NCBI GenBank assembly: GCA_030734395.1
Contig: JAUZTG010000013.1
Location: 62,001-126,000, forward strand
Direction of reading: 5' to 3'
From: Sarocladium kiliense
Lineage: Eukaryota > Ascomycota > Sordariomycetes > Hypocreales > Sarocladiaceae
DNA: 64,000 nt
Below, in pieces: positions 1 to 9,349 of this stretch. How positions within the stretch are numbered: position 1 is the stretch's first letter; each line of letters starts with the position of its first letter. The notes under the pieces are model-generated. The model was given only the letters and a program-made list of their open reading frames with translations. It made no database searches and had not been told where the DNA came from. A program made the translations under genes and the position numbers.

Positions 1-391
1 TTGCTGCAATCCGCTCATTATCTCCAACAAAAACCACATCATCGGGATATAGTATTTCTGCGTTTGCCTTACATTGTGTGTGTCTAAGGCTCAGGAGCAG
101 GCTGGCAAAGCGCCCATAGGCATTCGAGAGCGTGCTCACGAAGTCGGGGTTGGAGCATACATACATCATATGTTTGTCACAACAGTCAAAGCTCAAGGTA
201 AAAGCGGCGAGCATGCGGAACTCGAATTCGATGCCGACGATGGAGGGACAGTTACGGACCCCCTTCGCCCGCACTGTGCCGCCAACGGTCAGGATCAGGG
301 TCCGTTTCAAACGGCGCCACAGCTGGATCGGCAGCGTCAGCCACAAGCCTTCGTGGTGACAGGGGCCCCTTTCCAAGGCCTCAATAGCCGC
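1..391 (-). CDS. possible partial exon of an unknown gene leaving the left edge
   Basis: The minus strand is open in one frame from about position 405 to the left edge, roughly 135 codons. A TTCTAG acceptor-like site ends near 392, so an exon could start at 391. The conceptual product is mixed hydrophobic and polar, not low-complexity, and includes DDVVFVGDNERI just before the edge, which reads like ordinary protein. I do not recognise a family, and no ATG exon is evident upstream. The plus strand is also open here (74-394), so the frame could be chance. The 3' part would lie outside the window. Confidence 0.3.
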
Positions 392-988
392 TAGAAGAGC
401 AGAATAGGGGTCTCGACTGCGCTAAGGAACCACTAACACGGTCCTGGGCTCCCTAATCCAGCATCCTACAGCGGCAGGTGCTTCCCAGACTGGCAGTCAG
501 CTTCACTGTATCTACGGAGTGGCAGGGGACTCTTACAGTGCCTGCATCCTGTCCTGGAGGTGCCCACCCTCCCGCCTCCCGCTTCCCGCCTCACCTCATC
601 GCACCAGCCTCTCGCTCTCTCACTCTTGGGTGGTGTCTCTCACGTCTGCTCCATAGCTGGTTGCATTGCTTCTCATCCACGTTCCTTGTCTCTCTCTCTT
701 CTCTTTCGCCGGCAACCCACCATCACCATTCTTCTCTCGTATCTCAGCCCATTGTGTGATTTGCGTCCTTCGCTCCTCGACTTCCGCCTCGCCGTTATTT
801 GCGTCAGCGCCTCTCCCTGATTTCGCCCGATTTCGCCCAACTACGCCCCTCCAACTTTCTGGGAGCCCCCCCCCCCCCCTGCCGCTGCTCCAGCTCCTGC
901 TATCACTCACCTCGACTCTGCGCCGAAGCAAACCCTCCGCGAGCATTGTCGGGCACACAGCCGCGTACCATGCTCGCCATCCATCGTT
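392..988 (+). promoter_or_regulatory. promoter and CT-rich leader of the Sec7-PH gene
   Basis: About 600 bases without a supported gene. From about 560 to 960 the plus strand is strongly pyrimidine-rich (CTCTC and TCTTC runs), typical of fungal core promoters and 5' leaders. It contains an uninterrupted run of 14 C (866-879). The open frames across it are low-complexity Pro/Ser/Leu shadows of this composition. Confidence 0.5.
866..879 (+). repeat. C14 homopolymer
   Basis: Fourteen consecutive C residues within the CT-rich leader, about 110 bases upstream of the Sec7-PH start codon. Such runs are length-unstable and prone to sequencing error. Confidence 0.9.
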
Positions 989-1026
989 ATGCCTTTTCTA
1001 CGCCGTCGAGGCGATTTGGTCAGTGA
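970..1026 (+). promoter_or_regulatory. upstream ORF overlapping the Sec7-PH start
   Basis: An ATG at 970 opens an 18-codon frame ending TGA at 1024-1026. It overlaps the annotated start (989) out of frame. Ribosomes using it would bypass 989. The next in-frame ATG of the main gene is at 1034, just after the uORF stop, so 1034 could be the working start by reinitiation. The presence of both ATGs is direct; regulation is inference. Confidence 0.4.
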
Positions 1027-4000
1027 GTCCGACATGCGCCGTCGTACGCAGCTCGACCCAGACTCCAATCCCACCCAAGTCACCTCAGACCCAGCTCCGA
1101 GCCTGCCGAGTCAGCCTCACGACGCATCATCCACGACGAATCCCTACGAATCCATCGATCACCGCGATTCTCAGTCAGTCCATGATCCCGAAGAGCAATT
1201 GTCCCAACAGGAAAGCCGTGCCTCGACTCTTCAGCGACCTCGTACGCCATCTGCACAAGACGAGTCCTTCAAGCATCGTCGCTTCTCCCTCCTTCGCTTC
1301 CGCAATGCCTCAGATTCGCAACTCTCAGTCAGGGCGAGACAGCAAGCAGAGAAGCCTCCTCCAGTCCCTATTCGACGTATGTGGCGCCCTGGACTGGATC
1401 AAAATGGATCAAGCAATGCTAACTTCTGTCTTACTTTAGCCCCCGAGATCATTACGACTGCTCCAACCAACGATGTTATCGCCCCGAGGAAGCGGCCTTC
1501 CCGAATAAATTTGGCGAATAGGTTTCGTCGTTCAAACGATATTCCTCGAGATGACCCAAATGCTGCTGCTGGTCCCGGTCGTGCCCTGGGAAGCAGGACC
1601 CTCCGCAAATCTTTCCATGATGAATCTGGAAGACCATCCCTAGCCACCCTCGACGAGCCACAATCACCACTACCTCCTTTTCAGACCACCACCAAATCCC
1701 AGGGAACGGCACTTGCAACGCCGGCGGCCCGGCAATCAGAGTCCTCAAGGTCAGACGCCAGCTCGACCGATCCCACCACACCGAGCACCACGCCTCGCAA
1801 GTCTCAGTCAAGCACGTCCTTCTTCAAACTACGGAGGAGCAAGAAAACGCCTGAACCTCTCTTCGGCGGTCTCTCGCATCTCCCTCAGAAGAATAATCCG
1901 ACATCTTCTACTTCCCTTGCGTTGACCACGAACAGCGCTAGGCCATCCTCCGCCCATGATCGACCCCTCGCTCGTCAAAGTATTGACAGGCACGACGGCA
2001 GTCATGCCCCTCGCATGTCACCGGCCGCGGGTCTCTTTGCGCCTTCAGGGAATCGATCTGGACACTCGTCACCCACACGAGCAACTCTTCTCAGGGGTAG
2101 GTCCTCGACGATGAGCTCCGCCGGCGGCAGGGACTCCACGGACGATCATCTCATGCCACCAACTACCCGCACTTCTTCTTCCACAGGCCGGAAGAGTTTT
2201 GGCGATCTACTTGGCCTCAGCAAGCTGCGACACACAGACCTGAGCAGGCAGGGCACTATGACTCCTTTGACGCCAGGCTCTGTAGCAGGATCGCAGAGCA
2301 ATTCCCTGCAGTTGACTCGCCCATCGATATCCCTGCCGGAAAAGCGCGATGACGAGTCTGCCGCCAAGTATTTGTCCCGGGTCGAGGAGGTCATTCCTCG
2401 CAGCCTTATAGCCGCTATGCTGTCGAAGAATGCCGATACCTTTTCGGCATCAGTTCTGAGAAGCTATATGCGCAAATTTATGTTCTATGGCGATCCCATG
2501 GACATGGCGATAAGGAAACTCCTCATGGAAGCTGAACTGCCCAAAGAGACGCAGCACATCGATCGTTGCCTGCAAGCTTTCGCAAACCGGTACGACGAGT
2601 GCAATCCTGGCATTTACTCCTCCGCCGACCAGGCATATTTTGCCGCTTTCTCCCTCTTGATTCTGCACACCGACGTGTTCAATAAGAACAACAAGAACAA
2701 GATGCAGAAGGCGCAATATCTCAAGAACACTGGCGGACAAGGGATCTTCGACAATGTTTTAGAAAGCCTCTATGACAATATTACTTACACACCCTTCATC
2801 CATATGGAGGACAACGACTCCAGTAGCGACCGCACCTCCTTGACGAAATCAAAGCGGAAACAACTGCTCGTGGGCCCTGGCAACGATCCTGCAAAGCGGG
2901 CGTTGAAGGAACCAATTGATCCTTATCTCCTGATTCTTGACAACAATCTGGACGCCCTGAGGCCCGACATGAAAGATATTCTTCAGCTCGATGATTGCTA
3001 TAATTATCTTGGCACGGCAAAGAGCCTCAACCTCAAAGATCTGCAAAAGACATTCTTTCGAACAGGTGTTCTGCAGATTGTGTCGGCACGGTCGCGTCCT
3101 GAGGCTTTCATGTCAGACAAGGCTGATTCTAACCTTCAAGATGCTGGTCCGGGCATCGTTGACATCAAGATCACAAAGGTTGGTCTCCTATGGCGCAAGG
3201 ATGCAAAGAAAAGGAAGACACGATCGCCCTGGCAGGAATGGGGTGCGATCCTGACCGGTGCTCAGCTCTACTTTTTCCGCAACGTGAGCTGGGTCAAGAA
3301 CTTGATGCATCAGTACGAGCACCATGTCAAAGATGGCAATGATGGTATCCCCATCATCTTCAAGCCGCCTCTGGAGGAATTCAAGCCAGATGCCCTCATG
3401 TCGACGAACGGCGCCGTCGCACTGGTTGATACGTCGTACAAGAAACATAAGAACGCGTTCGTTTATGTGCGGCAAGGCGGGCTTGATGAGGTTCTATTGG
3501 CAGACAATGAGGATGAGATGAATGACTGGCTAGCCAAGCTCAACTACGCAGCAGCCTTCAGAACGTCTGGCGTTAAGATGCGTGGCGTGATAGGGGGGAA
3601 CTATGATGGGCAAGGCCGTCGTGGTATTCGCCGTCTGGACTCGTCTGAAGCAACGCAGCTTGTGCAAACGCCAAGCGGACCTGTGTCCATTGCTCGCAGT
3701 CGCATCGACAGGAAGATGGTGGAGGACATGCAAGCCCAAAGGCGAGATTTCCTCCACGAGAAGATCAACGAGGCTTCTGAGAAGCTTGAAGCGCATCAGA
3801 AGCAGCTGGATGAGCAGTTACGAAATGCACGTCACCTGCAGATCTTGGCACCCATCCAGCCCAAGACCCGTGCTGATCTACTCAACGCCGCTTCCCGCAT
3901 GGCGTCACATATCAAGTGCACGCGTTTGGAGTTATGGAAGGAGAAATGCCACCGCGATATCCTCATGCAAGACCTTGAAGAAGACGCATCAGGGTCAAGT

Positions 4001-5332
4001 GTAGGCCCCACCCCTACAAAACCCGGGTCCGTCCAGTCTCCTCGCGAGAGAGCCGTGTCTCCCACACCTACGTCAAGACGGGACTCGAAGAAGGCAGCGC
4101 CTATTGGTAGTGAAACTAGCCCCAGGCGCCCGGCAGATATCAAGATCGGCTCAATCAAGAGCAATGCAGAACCAGACTCTGCGGAATCACCCTTCGACCA
4201 AGCTTTCCACACGCCTCCGCAGAGCGCAATCAAAGTACGCCACGATTCGCATGATGCTTCCCTTTCGGATGCAGCTACTGCTCGGCGTGGCTCGGTATCC
4301 AGTGGTCCTGCATCGCCTGTGCAGTCTCCGACTGGCTCTCGGCACAGACGGGCGGAGTCCCGGGATGACGATGCGAACTCCATTCAGAGGTCAGAGCATG
4401 GCCCTGATGACGTCGATGCTGGCGAGCGTACCCTCCTCAAGCAAGCTGGTTTGCTGCGAAACAATACCTTCGCCGACTCTAGCGACCACGTGGCAGCAAC
4501 GACCTCTGCCGACAGCAGCGAGCAGGTCTCTGCTGCTGAGCGGGAAAAGGCTGATAAGGCAAGAATCCGACGCAGCCTCCAAAGGACCCTTAGAGAGGGT
4601 GCTGGCCACTTGTCACACCATCGCAGCAGGAAAGGGAAGGAAGTTGCTGCTGGTGGTGGCCCAGAGGGCACCCAACGGGACAGTATGCTATCGAGAGGAA
4701 CAGGCAGTTTCGTTGTCCACGGAAAGAAAGCGTCGGTTATCGACCTTGGCACTGAGCTCCAGAGCATGTCAACTGATGAAAGGCTTCGTCTGAGAACACA
4801 GGCCTCGCACAACGAAATACCGGGATCTCCCCCTCTTCTCAGTCCAACGGAGGACGACGACTTCCACTCTGCACTGGGCGATGTCCGAGAATCCCTGGAA
4901 CGGCGTCGTAGAGAGTCTGCGGCAAGCGCCAGCACTGCCACGGCTAGAAGCTTCCGCGAACTTCATCGGAAGTACTCTACCGCCCAATCTGGAGGTCGGA
5001 GTACGTCGGCGGGTGGTCGACTCGCAGTACCGTCGGATACGGAGAGTGAAGCTGCCGTGAGCTTCTCCGACGGACGGCGCTCACCACTACCACCAATCGA
5101 AGGTGATGAGATCAATGAGCTGGCTGAGAGGCCGTCTCAAGAAGACAGCCAAGATGGTCCTATTGGCGCTGAGTCCGGAACCGGCACGAGTAGTGGCGCC
5201 GACGATGCCCTGACTATGACGAAGCAGGATGAGGATCAGGAGAGCGACGACGATGACGAGAGATCCGTGATCGTTGCAGAGGAGACATCTCACCAGAAAA
5301 ACCACGCAATACCCCTCACACAGGAAGCTTGA
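989..5332 (+). CDS. Sec7-PH domain Arf guanine-nucleotide exchange factor
   Basis: Predicted to load GTP on Arf GTPases at Golgi or endosomal membranes, in the style of yeast Syt1/Yel1. A Sec7 domain spans about residues 428-600, with the glutamic-finger region LPKETQHIDR and the second helix motif FSLLILHTDVFN. A PH domain follows at about 703-840, then a coiled coil (near nt 3700-3850). Both flanks are long, Ser/Pro/Arg-rich and probably disordered; the C-terminus is acidic. An in-frame 63-nt intron is likely at 1377-1439 (GTATGT donor, GCTAAC branch, TTTAG acceptor), giving 1,426 aa instead of 1,447. Start 989 is the first long-frame ATG; 1034 is an in-frame alternative. The family call is firm, the orthology to a named yeast gene is not. 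Confidence 0.9.
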   Translation: MPFLRRRGDLVSESDMRRRTQLDPDSNPTQVTSDPAPSLPSQPHDASSTTNPYESIDHRDSQSVHDPEEQLSQQESRASTLQRPRTPSAQDESFKHRRFSLLRFRNASDSQLSVRARQQAEKPPPVPIRRMWRPGLDQNGSSNANFCLTLAPEIITTAPTNDVIAPRKRPSRINLANRFRRSNDIPRDDPNAAAGPGRALGSRTLRKSFHDESGRPSLATLDEPQSPLPPFQTTTKSQGTALATPAARQSESSRSDASSTDPTTPSTTPRKSQSSTSFFKLRRSKKTPEPLFGGLSHLPQKNNPTSSTSLALTTNSARPSSAHDRPLARQSIDRHDGSHAPRMSPAAGLFAPSGNRSGHSSPTRATLLRGRSSTMSSAGGRDSTDDHLMPPTTRTSSSTGRKSFGDLLGLSKLRHTDLSRQGTMTPLTPGSVAGSQSNSLQLTRPSISLPEKRDDESAAKYLSRVEEVIPRSLIAAMLSKNADTFSASVLRSYMRKFMFYGDPMDMAIRKLLMEAELPKETQHIDRCLQAFANRYDECNPGIYSSADQAYFAAFSLLILHTDVFNKNNKNKMQKAQYLKNTGGQGIFDNVLESLYDNITYTPFIHMEDNDSSSDRTSLTKSKRKQLLVGPGNDPAKRALKEPIDPYLLILDNNLDALRPDMKDILQLDDCYNYLGTAKSLNLKDLQKTFFRTGVLQIVSARSRPEAFMSDKADSNLQDAGPGIVDIKITKVGLLWRKDAKKRKTRSPWQEWGAILTGAQLYFFRNVSWVKNLMHQYEHHVKDGNDGIPIIFKPPLEEFKPDALMSTNGAVALVDTSYKKHKNAFVYVRQGGLDEVLLADNEDEMNDWLAKLNYAAAFRTSGVKMRGVIGGNYDGQGRRGIRRLDSSEATQLVQTPSGPVSIARSRIDRKMVEDMQAQRRDFLHEKINEASEKLEAHQKQLDEQLRNARHLQILAPIQPKTRADLLNAASRMASHIKCTRLELWKEKCHRDILMQDLEEDASGSSVGPTPTKPGSVQSPRERAVSPTPTSRRDSKKAAPIGSETSPRRPADIKIGSIKSNAEPDSAESPFDQAFHTPPQSAIKVRHDSHDASLSDAATARRGSVSSGPASPVQSPTGSRHRRAESRDDDANSIQRSEHGPDDVDAGERTLLKQAGLLRNNTFADSSDHVAATTSADSSEQVSAAEREKADKARIRRSLQRTLREGAGHLSHHRSRKGKEVAAGGGPEGTQRDSMLSRGTGSFVVHGKKASVIDLGTELQSMSTDERLRLRTQASHNEIPGSPPLLSPTEDDDFHSALGDVRESLERRRRESAASASTATARSFRELHRKYSTAQSGGRSTSAGGRLAVPSDTESEAAVSFSDGRRSPLPPIEGDEINELAERPSQEDSQDGPIGAESGTGTSSGADDALTMTKQDEDQESDDDDERSVIVAEETSHQKNHAIPLTQEA

Positions 5333-5792
5333 GAGCACTCTACTTGGCGGAAGAAACGATATAGCATAGAGCATTCACTGCTCTCAATTGCAAGGAACAA
5401 CGGGCGCAACATATACCCTCATGAGGTCTTTCGTTTTTCGCAAGGGCAATGGGAAAAGGGTCAGGTGTCCAAGTTTTGTGGTGGGCAGAAAAGTCCGTGT
5501 CTTCTTACTGTACATTTGTCCCCCTTCTTTTCTTCCAGCGACGGTTCGGTGACGGAGAGAAGGGGTCAAAAGGGGTTTAAATAGGGGTTCAGGAAAATGG
5601 AGCAAGCGAATTCAGAGGACTCAATCGGATTATCACAAGGGATTTTTGACATCATCACTGGCGTTTTCGTGAAAAGAGTTCAAATTGTAGATGTGCTTAG
5701 AAAGGATGCAGATTGCTTGTGAAGATCTTGGATTGTCCAGATGTATGAACTAGATCTACAGATACATGCCAACTTCCTCCCATCCCACATGC
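5333..5792. other. convergent 3' intergenic region
   Basis: This 460-base gap separates the 3' ends of the Sec7-PH gene and SRP72. It is AT-richer than its flanks and holds only short spurious frames. It presumably carries both 3' UTRs. Confidence 0.5.
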
Positions 5793-7792
5793 TCATTTCT
5801 TACCCTTCTTCTTCTTCTTGTTACCCCCCGCAGGAGTCGCCCTCTCAACCTTGACACCACCACCGCCAACAAGCTCCAACGTCTCCTCCTCCTTCACGAC
5901 ACCACCCTGCGTCGACTCGGCAGCCTTCTTCTTCCCCTTCTTCCCCTTGGGACGATACGTAGATCGATCCCTGAGAGGCAACCAGCGCTCCGGATCGGGA
6001 GTCTTGCCCTCGACGTAGTTCTTGGGCAGCTTACGCTTTCTGCGCTTCTTGTTCGCGGCGCCGGCGTCATCTTGCGCGGGGCGTTTTGGAGCGGAGGGGC
6101 TGGCGTGGGGACGTGGTGCGGTGGCGATGCCGGATTGGATGAGGTTCTTGACGTCGATGTTCGTGATGAGGGATTCGACGGGGGGAAGCTGGGAGACGTG
6201 CTTCTGGATTTTCTCGGGGTTGCTGGGTGCGAGGGAGGCGACTAGGCCGGCGGCAGCGATGTGGGAGCCTTGGGTCTCGGCGAAGAGCTTCTCGAAGGCG
6301 GAGCCGGCGAGTTCAAGGTCGGCGGCGTTGGAGGAGCGGAGGAGTTCGATGCCGGCTTCTCGGAGGACGGAGGATGCTTCGCCTGCGGGACGGTCGCGCC
6401 AGTGCTGTGCGGCTTTGGTGAGTTCCGATTTGGCGGAGTTGTGGCGGCCTTCGGCGCGCATGAGGGTTACAGCGAGGCTGACGAGGCCAGGGCTGAAGCG
6501 GACGTCCTTTGCGTTCTCATCGTCGGTTTTGTCGAGGCGGTTGAGGAGGGCTTCGAGAGCTGCGAGAGCTGCGCCGTTTTGTCCCTGTTCTGTGCGGAAT
6601 TGGACGATGGTGAGGGCGAGACCGACATCGTGGGGTCTCTTCTGTGAGAGGTCGGCGAGTTTGCGCACGAGCTCCTTGCCTTGCTTTCCGGAGGTTTCGG
6701 CGGCGGCGTTGGCGGCTGCTGCGGAGATGAGGGAGGAGCTGGTTGAGGGGAGGGTTGTGCTGCGGAGGAGTCTCTCGGTGCGGTCGGCGACGCCGCGGGT
6801 CTTGTGGGCGGCGAGGTCGACGACGTTGACGTTGTGAGCGAGGATGTCGGACTGGTACTTGAAGAGCTTGGCGTTCTTTTCTGAAATTACCCAGGAGGCC
6901 ACCTTGCGTTGGACCATGTAGGGGTTCTCGGTTGGTGCTTCTATGACGGTGCGGTTGTTCCTGGCAATGACGTTGACGTCTGGATCCGTGTCCCTGTGGC
7001 TGAATGTTAGCAGTGGTTCTCGCCTGGAAAGTGCTACAAAGTCAAGACTCACTCTATGCTTCCCAATGACTGGTACAGGTCCATGGCTTCCTTCTCTCGT
7101 CCTAGCCTAGCATAGACATAAGCCTGCTGTGAAAGAATGGGGCGCATCTCCGACTTCTTCTCGTCGTCTGAAAGCTCGTCCGAGTTGTCACAGAGGGTCT
7201 TGGCCTTCTGAAGCAGGTTCGCAGCGGTCTCGAAGGAGCCGCGAGCGATACAGGCACATGCGGCGTTGTAGCAGAGCTCGAAGGTGTCGAATTGCTGGTC
7301 CTCTGGAGGGGTGTTCGACAGGGGCGCGCCTTGCCACTCCGCCTGCGCATCGGTGGCGGCCATGTTGATGCCAATGTCGTTCTCTTCATCCCCTGAGTCA
7401 TCATTCAGAAGACTGTGGTACATCTCCTTGGCCTCACGGTACCTCTCGGCGCGATACGCAACCTGCGCCGCAACATGTCGAAAGCTCCTGTCATTGCGTC
7501 CGGAGCTCTTCAACAGCTGTGTAGCCTCGTCCAGCTTTCCAGTCTTGTACAAAGCATACGCCTTTTCCAAAGCACAGGCTGAACTGAGCTTGTCACCACC
7601 TTCGTCCAGGGCGCGGAGGGCATCGTCGAAGCGATCGAGCTTGAGGAGGGCAATGAGTCGGGCATGGTGGCTGCTGAAGTCGGCCTTGTTCTCCTTGATG
7701 GCTGCGTTCGCGGCTTTCAAGACTTCGTCATGGTCGACGATGCTCGCTGAGCGGAGGAGGGAGTTGAGGGTTGCGACGGGATCGGAAGGCAT
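5793..7792 (-). CDS. SRP72: signal recognition particle subunit SRP72
   Basis: Core protein of the signal recognition particle; it binds SRP RNA with SRP68 and supports co-translational targeting to the ER. Exon 1 is 7792-7053 and exon 2 is 6993-5793, with a 59-nt intron (GTGAGT donor, GCTAAC branch, CACAG acceptor), giving 646 aa, close to yeast Srp72. The N-terminal two thirds are Ala/Leu-rich helical repeats of TPR type. The diagnostic RNA-binding motif PDPERWLPLRDRSTYRPKGK lies at about residues 578-597, and the protein ends in a Lys-rich tail. The exon junction restores reading through ...LGSIE-DTDPDV... Antisense frames over this gene are shadows. Confidence 0.95.
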
Positions 7793-8477
7793 GGTGAAGA
7801 ACGTAGCGAGAGGTGACGGGGGGGAGGATGGAGAAAGGAGGGTTCTATCGCGTCGTGGGCAGCATCACCTGGAGGCAGAGAATGAATTGAAGCTGCAGTA
7901 GGTCGTGGTTTCCGAGTCCTGGTGGCTTCTGGGTTGCCACGTGCCGTGATCGCGAGGTTGGGCAGGACTGGCGGCGGTTGGAGGTGAGGATGAGGTTGAT
8001 GTCGTGGAGTGGGATCCATGTAGCGGGGCAATTTTGGATGGCGGGGTGCAATTCGACAGACGCTGGCTGCACCGTTTGTGGAGGCGGATTGGCACTGTGC
8101 CGTAATGGAGGCTGTCGCCTGGGAAGACAGTGCAGAATCACCAAGACTTTGCACATGGTCCCTTGAGGAGCAAGGACAATGAGCAGAGCAATGATTGGCA
8201 AGGTTCGTACATTCTTCAGATTTTTCATGGTATCGTATGCTCGTTATCAAAACACCTGCCGTCAATTCCGTCCAATACGACCCATTGCTTCACCGAAGGT
8301 CCATAAACCCATCCATCGGCTGCCCATTGACTGGGTATGAGACAGACCAGCTCGCCCTGAAAGCACACAAGATACTCCTGCCAGATCTGTAATGACTGGC
8401 TCTATTTCATTCCGAGAATTTCCTCTCGGTTTCGAGTCATCTGTGCTTCCTCGAACACCGGACATCACAGCACGTGC
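7793..8477. other. intergenic region upstream of SRP72
   Basis: This 685-base stretch lies between two minus-strand genes and should hold the SRP72 promoter and the 3' UTR of the 8478-9349 gene. The region just upstream of the SRP72 ATG is CT-rich on the minus strand. A 182-codon minus frame running into SRP72 is low-complexity and not supported. Confidence 0.4.
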
Positions 8478-9349
8478 TCAACGGCCAAACAGGCCAAAGA
8501 GCTTCCCCTTCTTCAGCTTCACAGGCTCGCGTGGGTAACTCCACAGAGGGTAGGTAGCCTGAGCTTCTCTCAAGTTCTCTCGGTGCCGGATCTCGCCAAG
8601 TTTGGTGCTGTCAGACGATGTTGTCAACATTGACTGACGTCGTCCCAAGCTGTCCACACCTCCTCTGGGCGATTGGCTACTCGAGGTTCGTTTGGTGTCC
8701 TTTGGATGGTGTCGACTCATTGAGCCTCTTCCTGAGTGTGGCTCCTGCGTTGCTTTAGGTGCTTTGCTTAGCTTCGGCCTGCTCTTGGATGCCTTGCTGG
8801 CCTTGCTGCTGGTGCTGCTGCTTCTGCTGCTCTCGCCTCTCCTCTTCCTGGAAGACCTCTGGCGGCCAGGACTCTCGACGCTGCCATGTGAACTCGCTGA
8901 TCTTATACTGACACGTTCCGACAGATCCGTCATGGTGCGAATAGCCTCCAACCCTGATCCTTGTGAAAGGGACATCAATGATTCGTAATCGATGCCAGTC
9001 TGGCTGTTCTTGCCGAACGTCCTCATGATGCTGTCCACAAATGCCCTCAGGCGACGTACAAGCCGCCTCAGCGAGCTGCGAGCAGTAGCTGTGGTCCAAA
9101 ATCAGTACATGGATCGCAGATCATGCCTTTCGGGGCCGGCTCACCATCGCCTTTCTCAAAGGAAGATCCGCTCTCGGAAACCTTGGAAGAGTAGTACTTC
9201 CGAACGCGTGATCTTGACGAGCGAATAGAACCTCCAAGTTTCGCCTGTTCCTCGCTTGCCTTGGAGCCCCGGGTGAGCTCTTTCAACAACACCAAGCATC
9301 TGGTGTAGGTATCAAGGAGCGAGACGACGCCATCGCCAAAGGACCCCAT
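8478..9349 (-). CDS. hypothetical Ser/Lys-rich protein of Pezizomycotina type
   Basis: Function unknown. Exon 1 is 9349-9145 and exon 2 is 9088-8478, joined across a 56-nt GTGAGC...CACAG intron, giving 271 aa. The N-terminal half looks folded: it starts MGSFGDGVVSLLDTYTRCLV, continues with a basic helix around the splice junction (ARSSLRRLVRRLRAFVDSI) and reaches FGKNSQTGIDYESLMSL. The second half is a Ser/Arg/Lys-rich disordered region with repeated SKASKASKS-type runs, and the C-terminus is basic and hydrophobic (KKGKLFGLFGR). I chose 9349 over an in-frame ATG at 9373 because MGSFGDG starts the structured part. No signal peptide or membrane segment is seen. Confidence 0.75.

Noticed and set aside
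540..600. Zn2Cys6-like GCRHCK string on the minus strand
   Set aside because: Isolated in the CT-rich promoter with no following cluster half; chance match.
666..1439. 257-codon plus-strand frame
   Set aside because: Runs from the CT-rich leader into the Sec7-PH gene in another frame; low complexity.
6022..6837. 271-codon plus-strand frame
   Set aside because: Antisense to SRP72 exon 2; Arg/Ser/Ala-rich shadow with no domain.
7717..8265. 182-codon minus-strand frame upstream of SRP72
   Set aside because: Overlaps the SRP72 start out of frame, Pro/His/Ser-rich, no domain.
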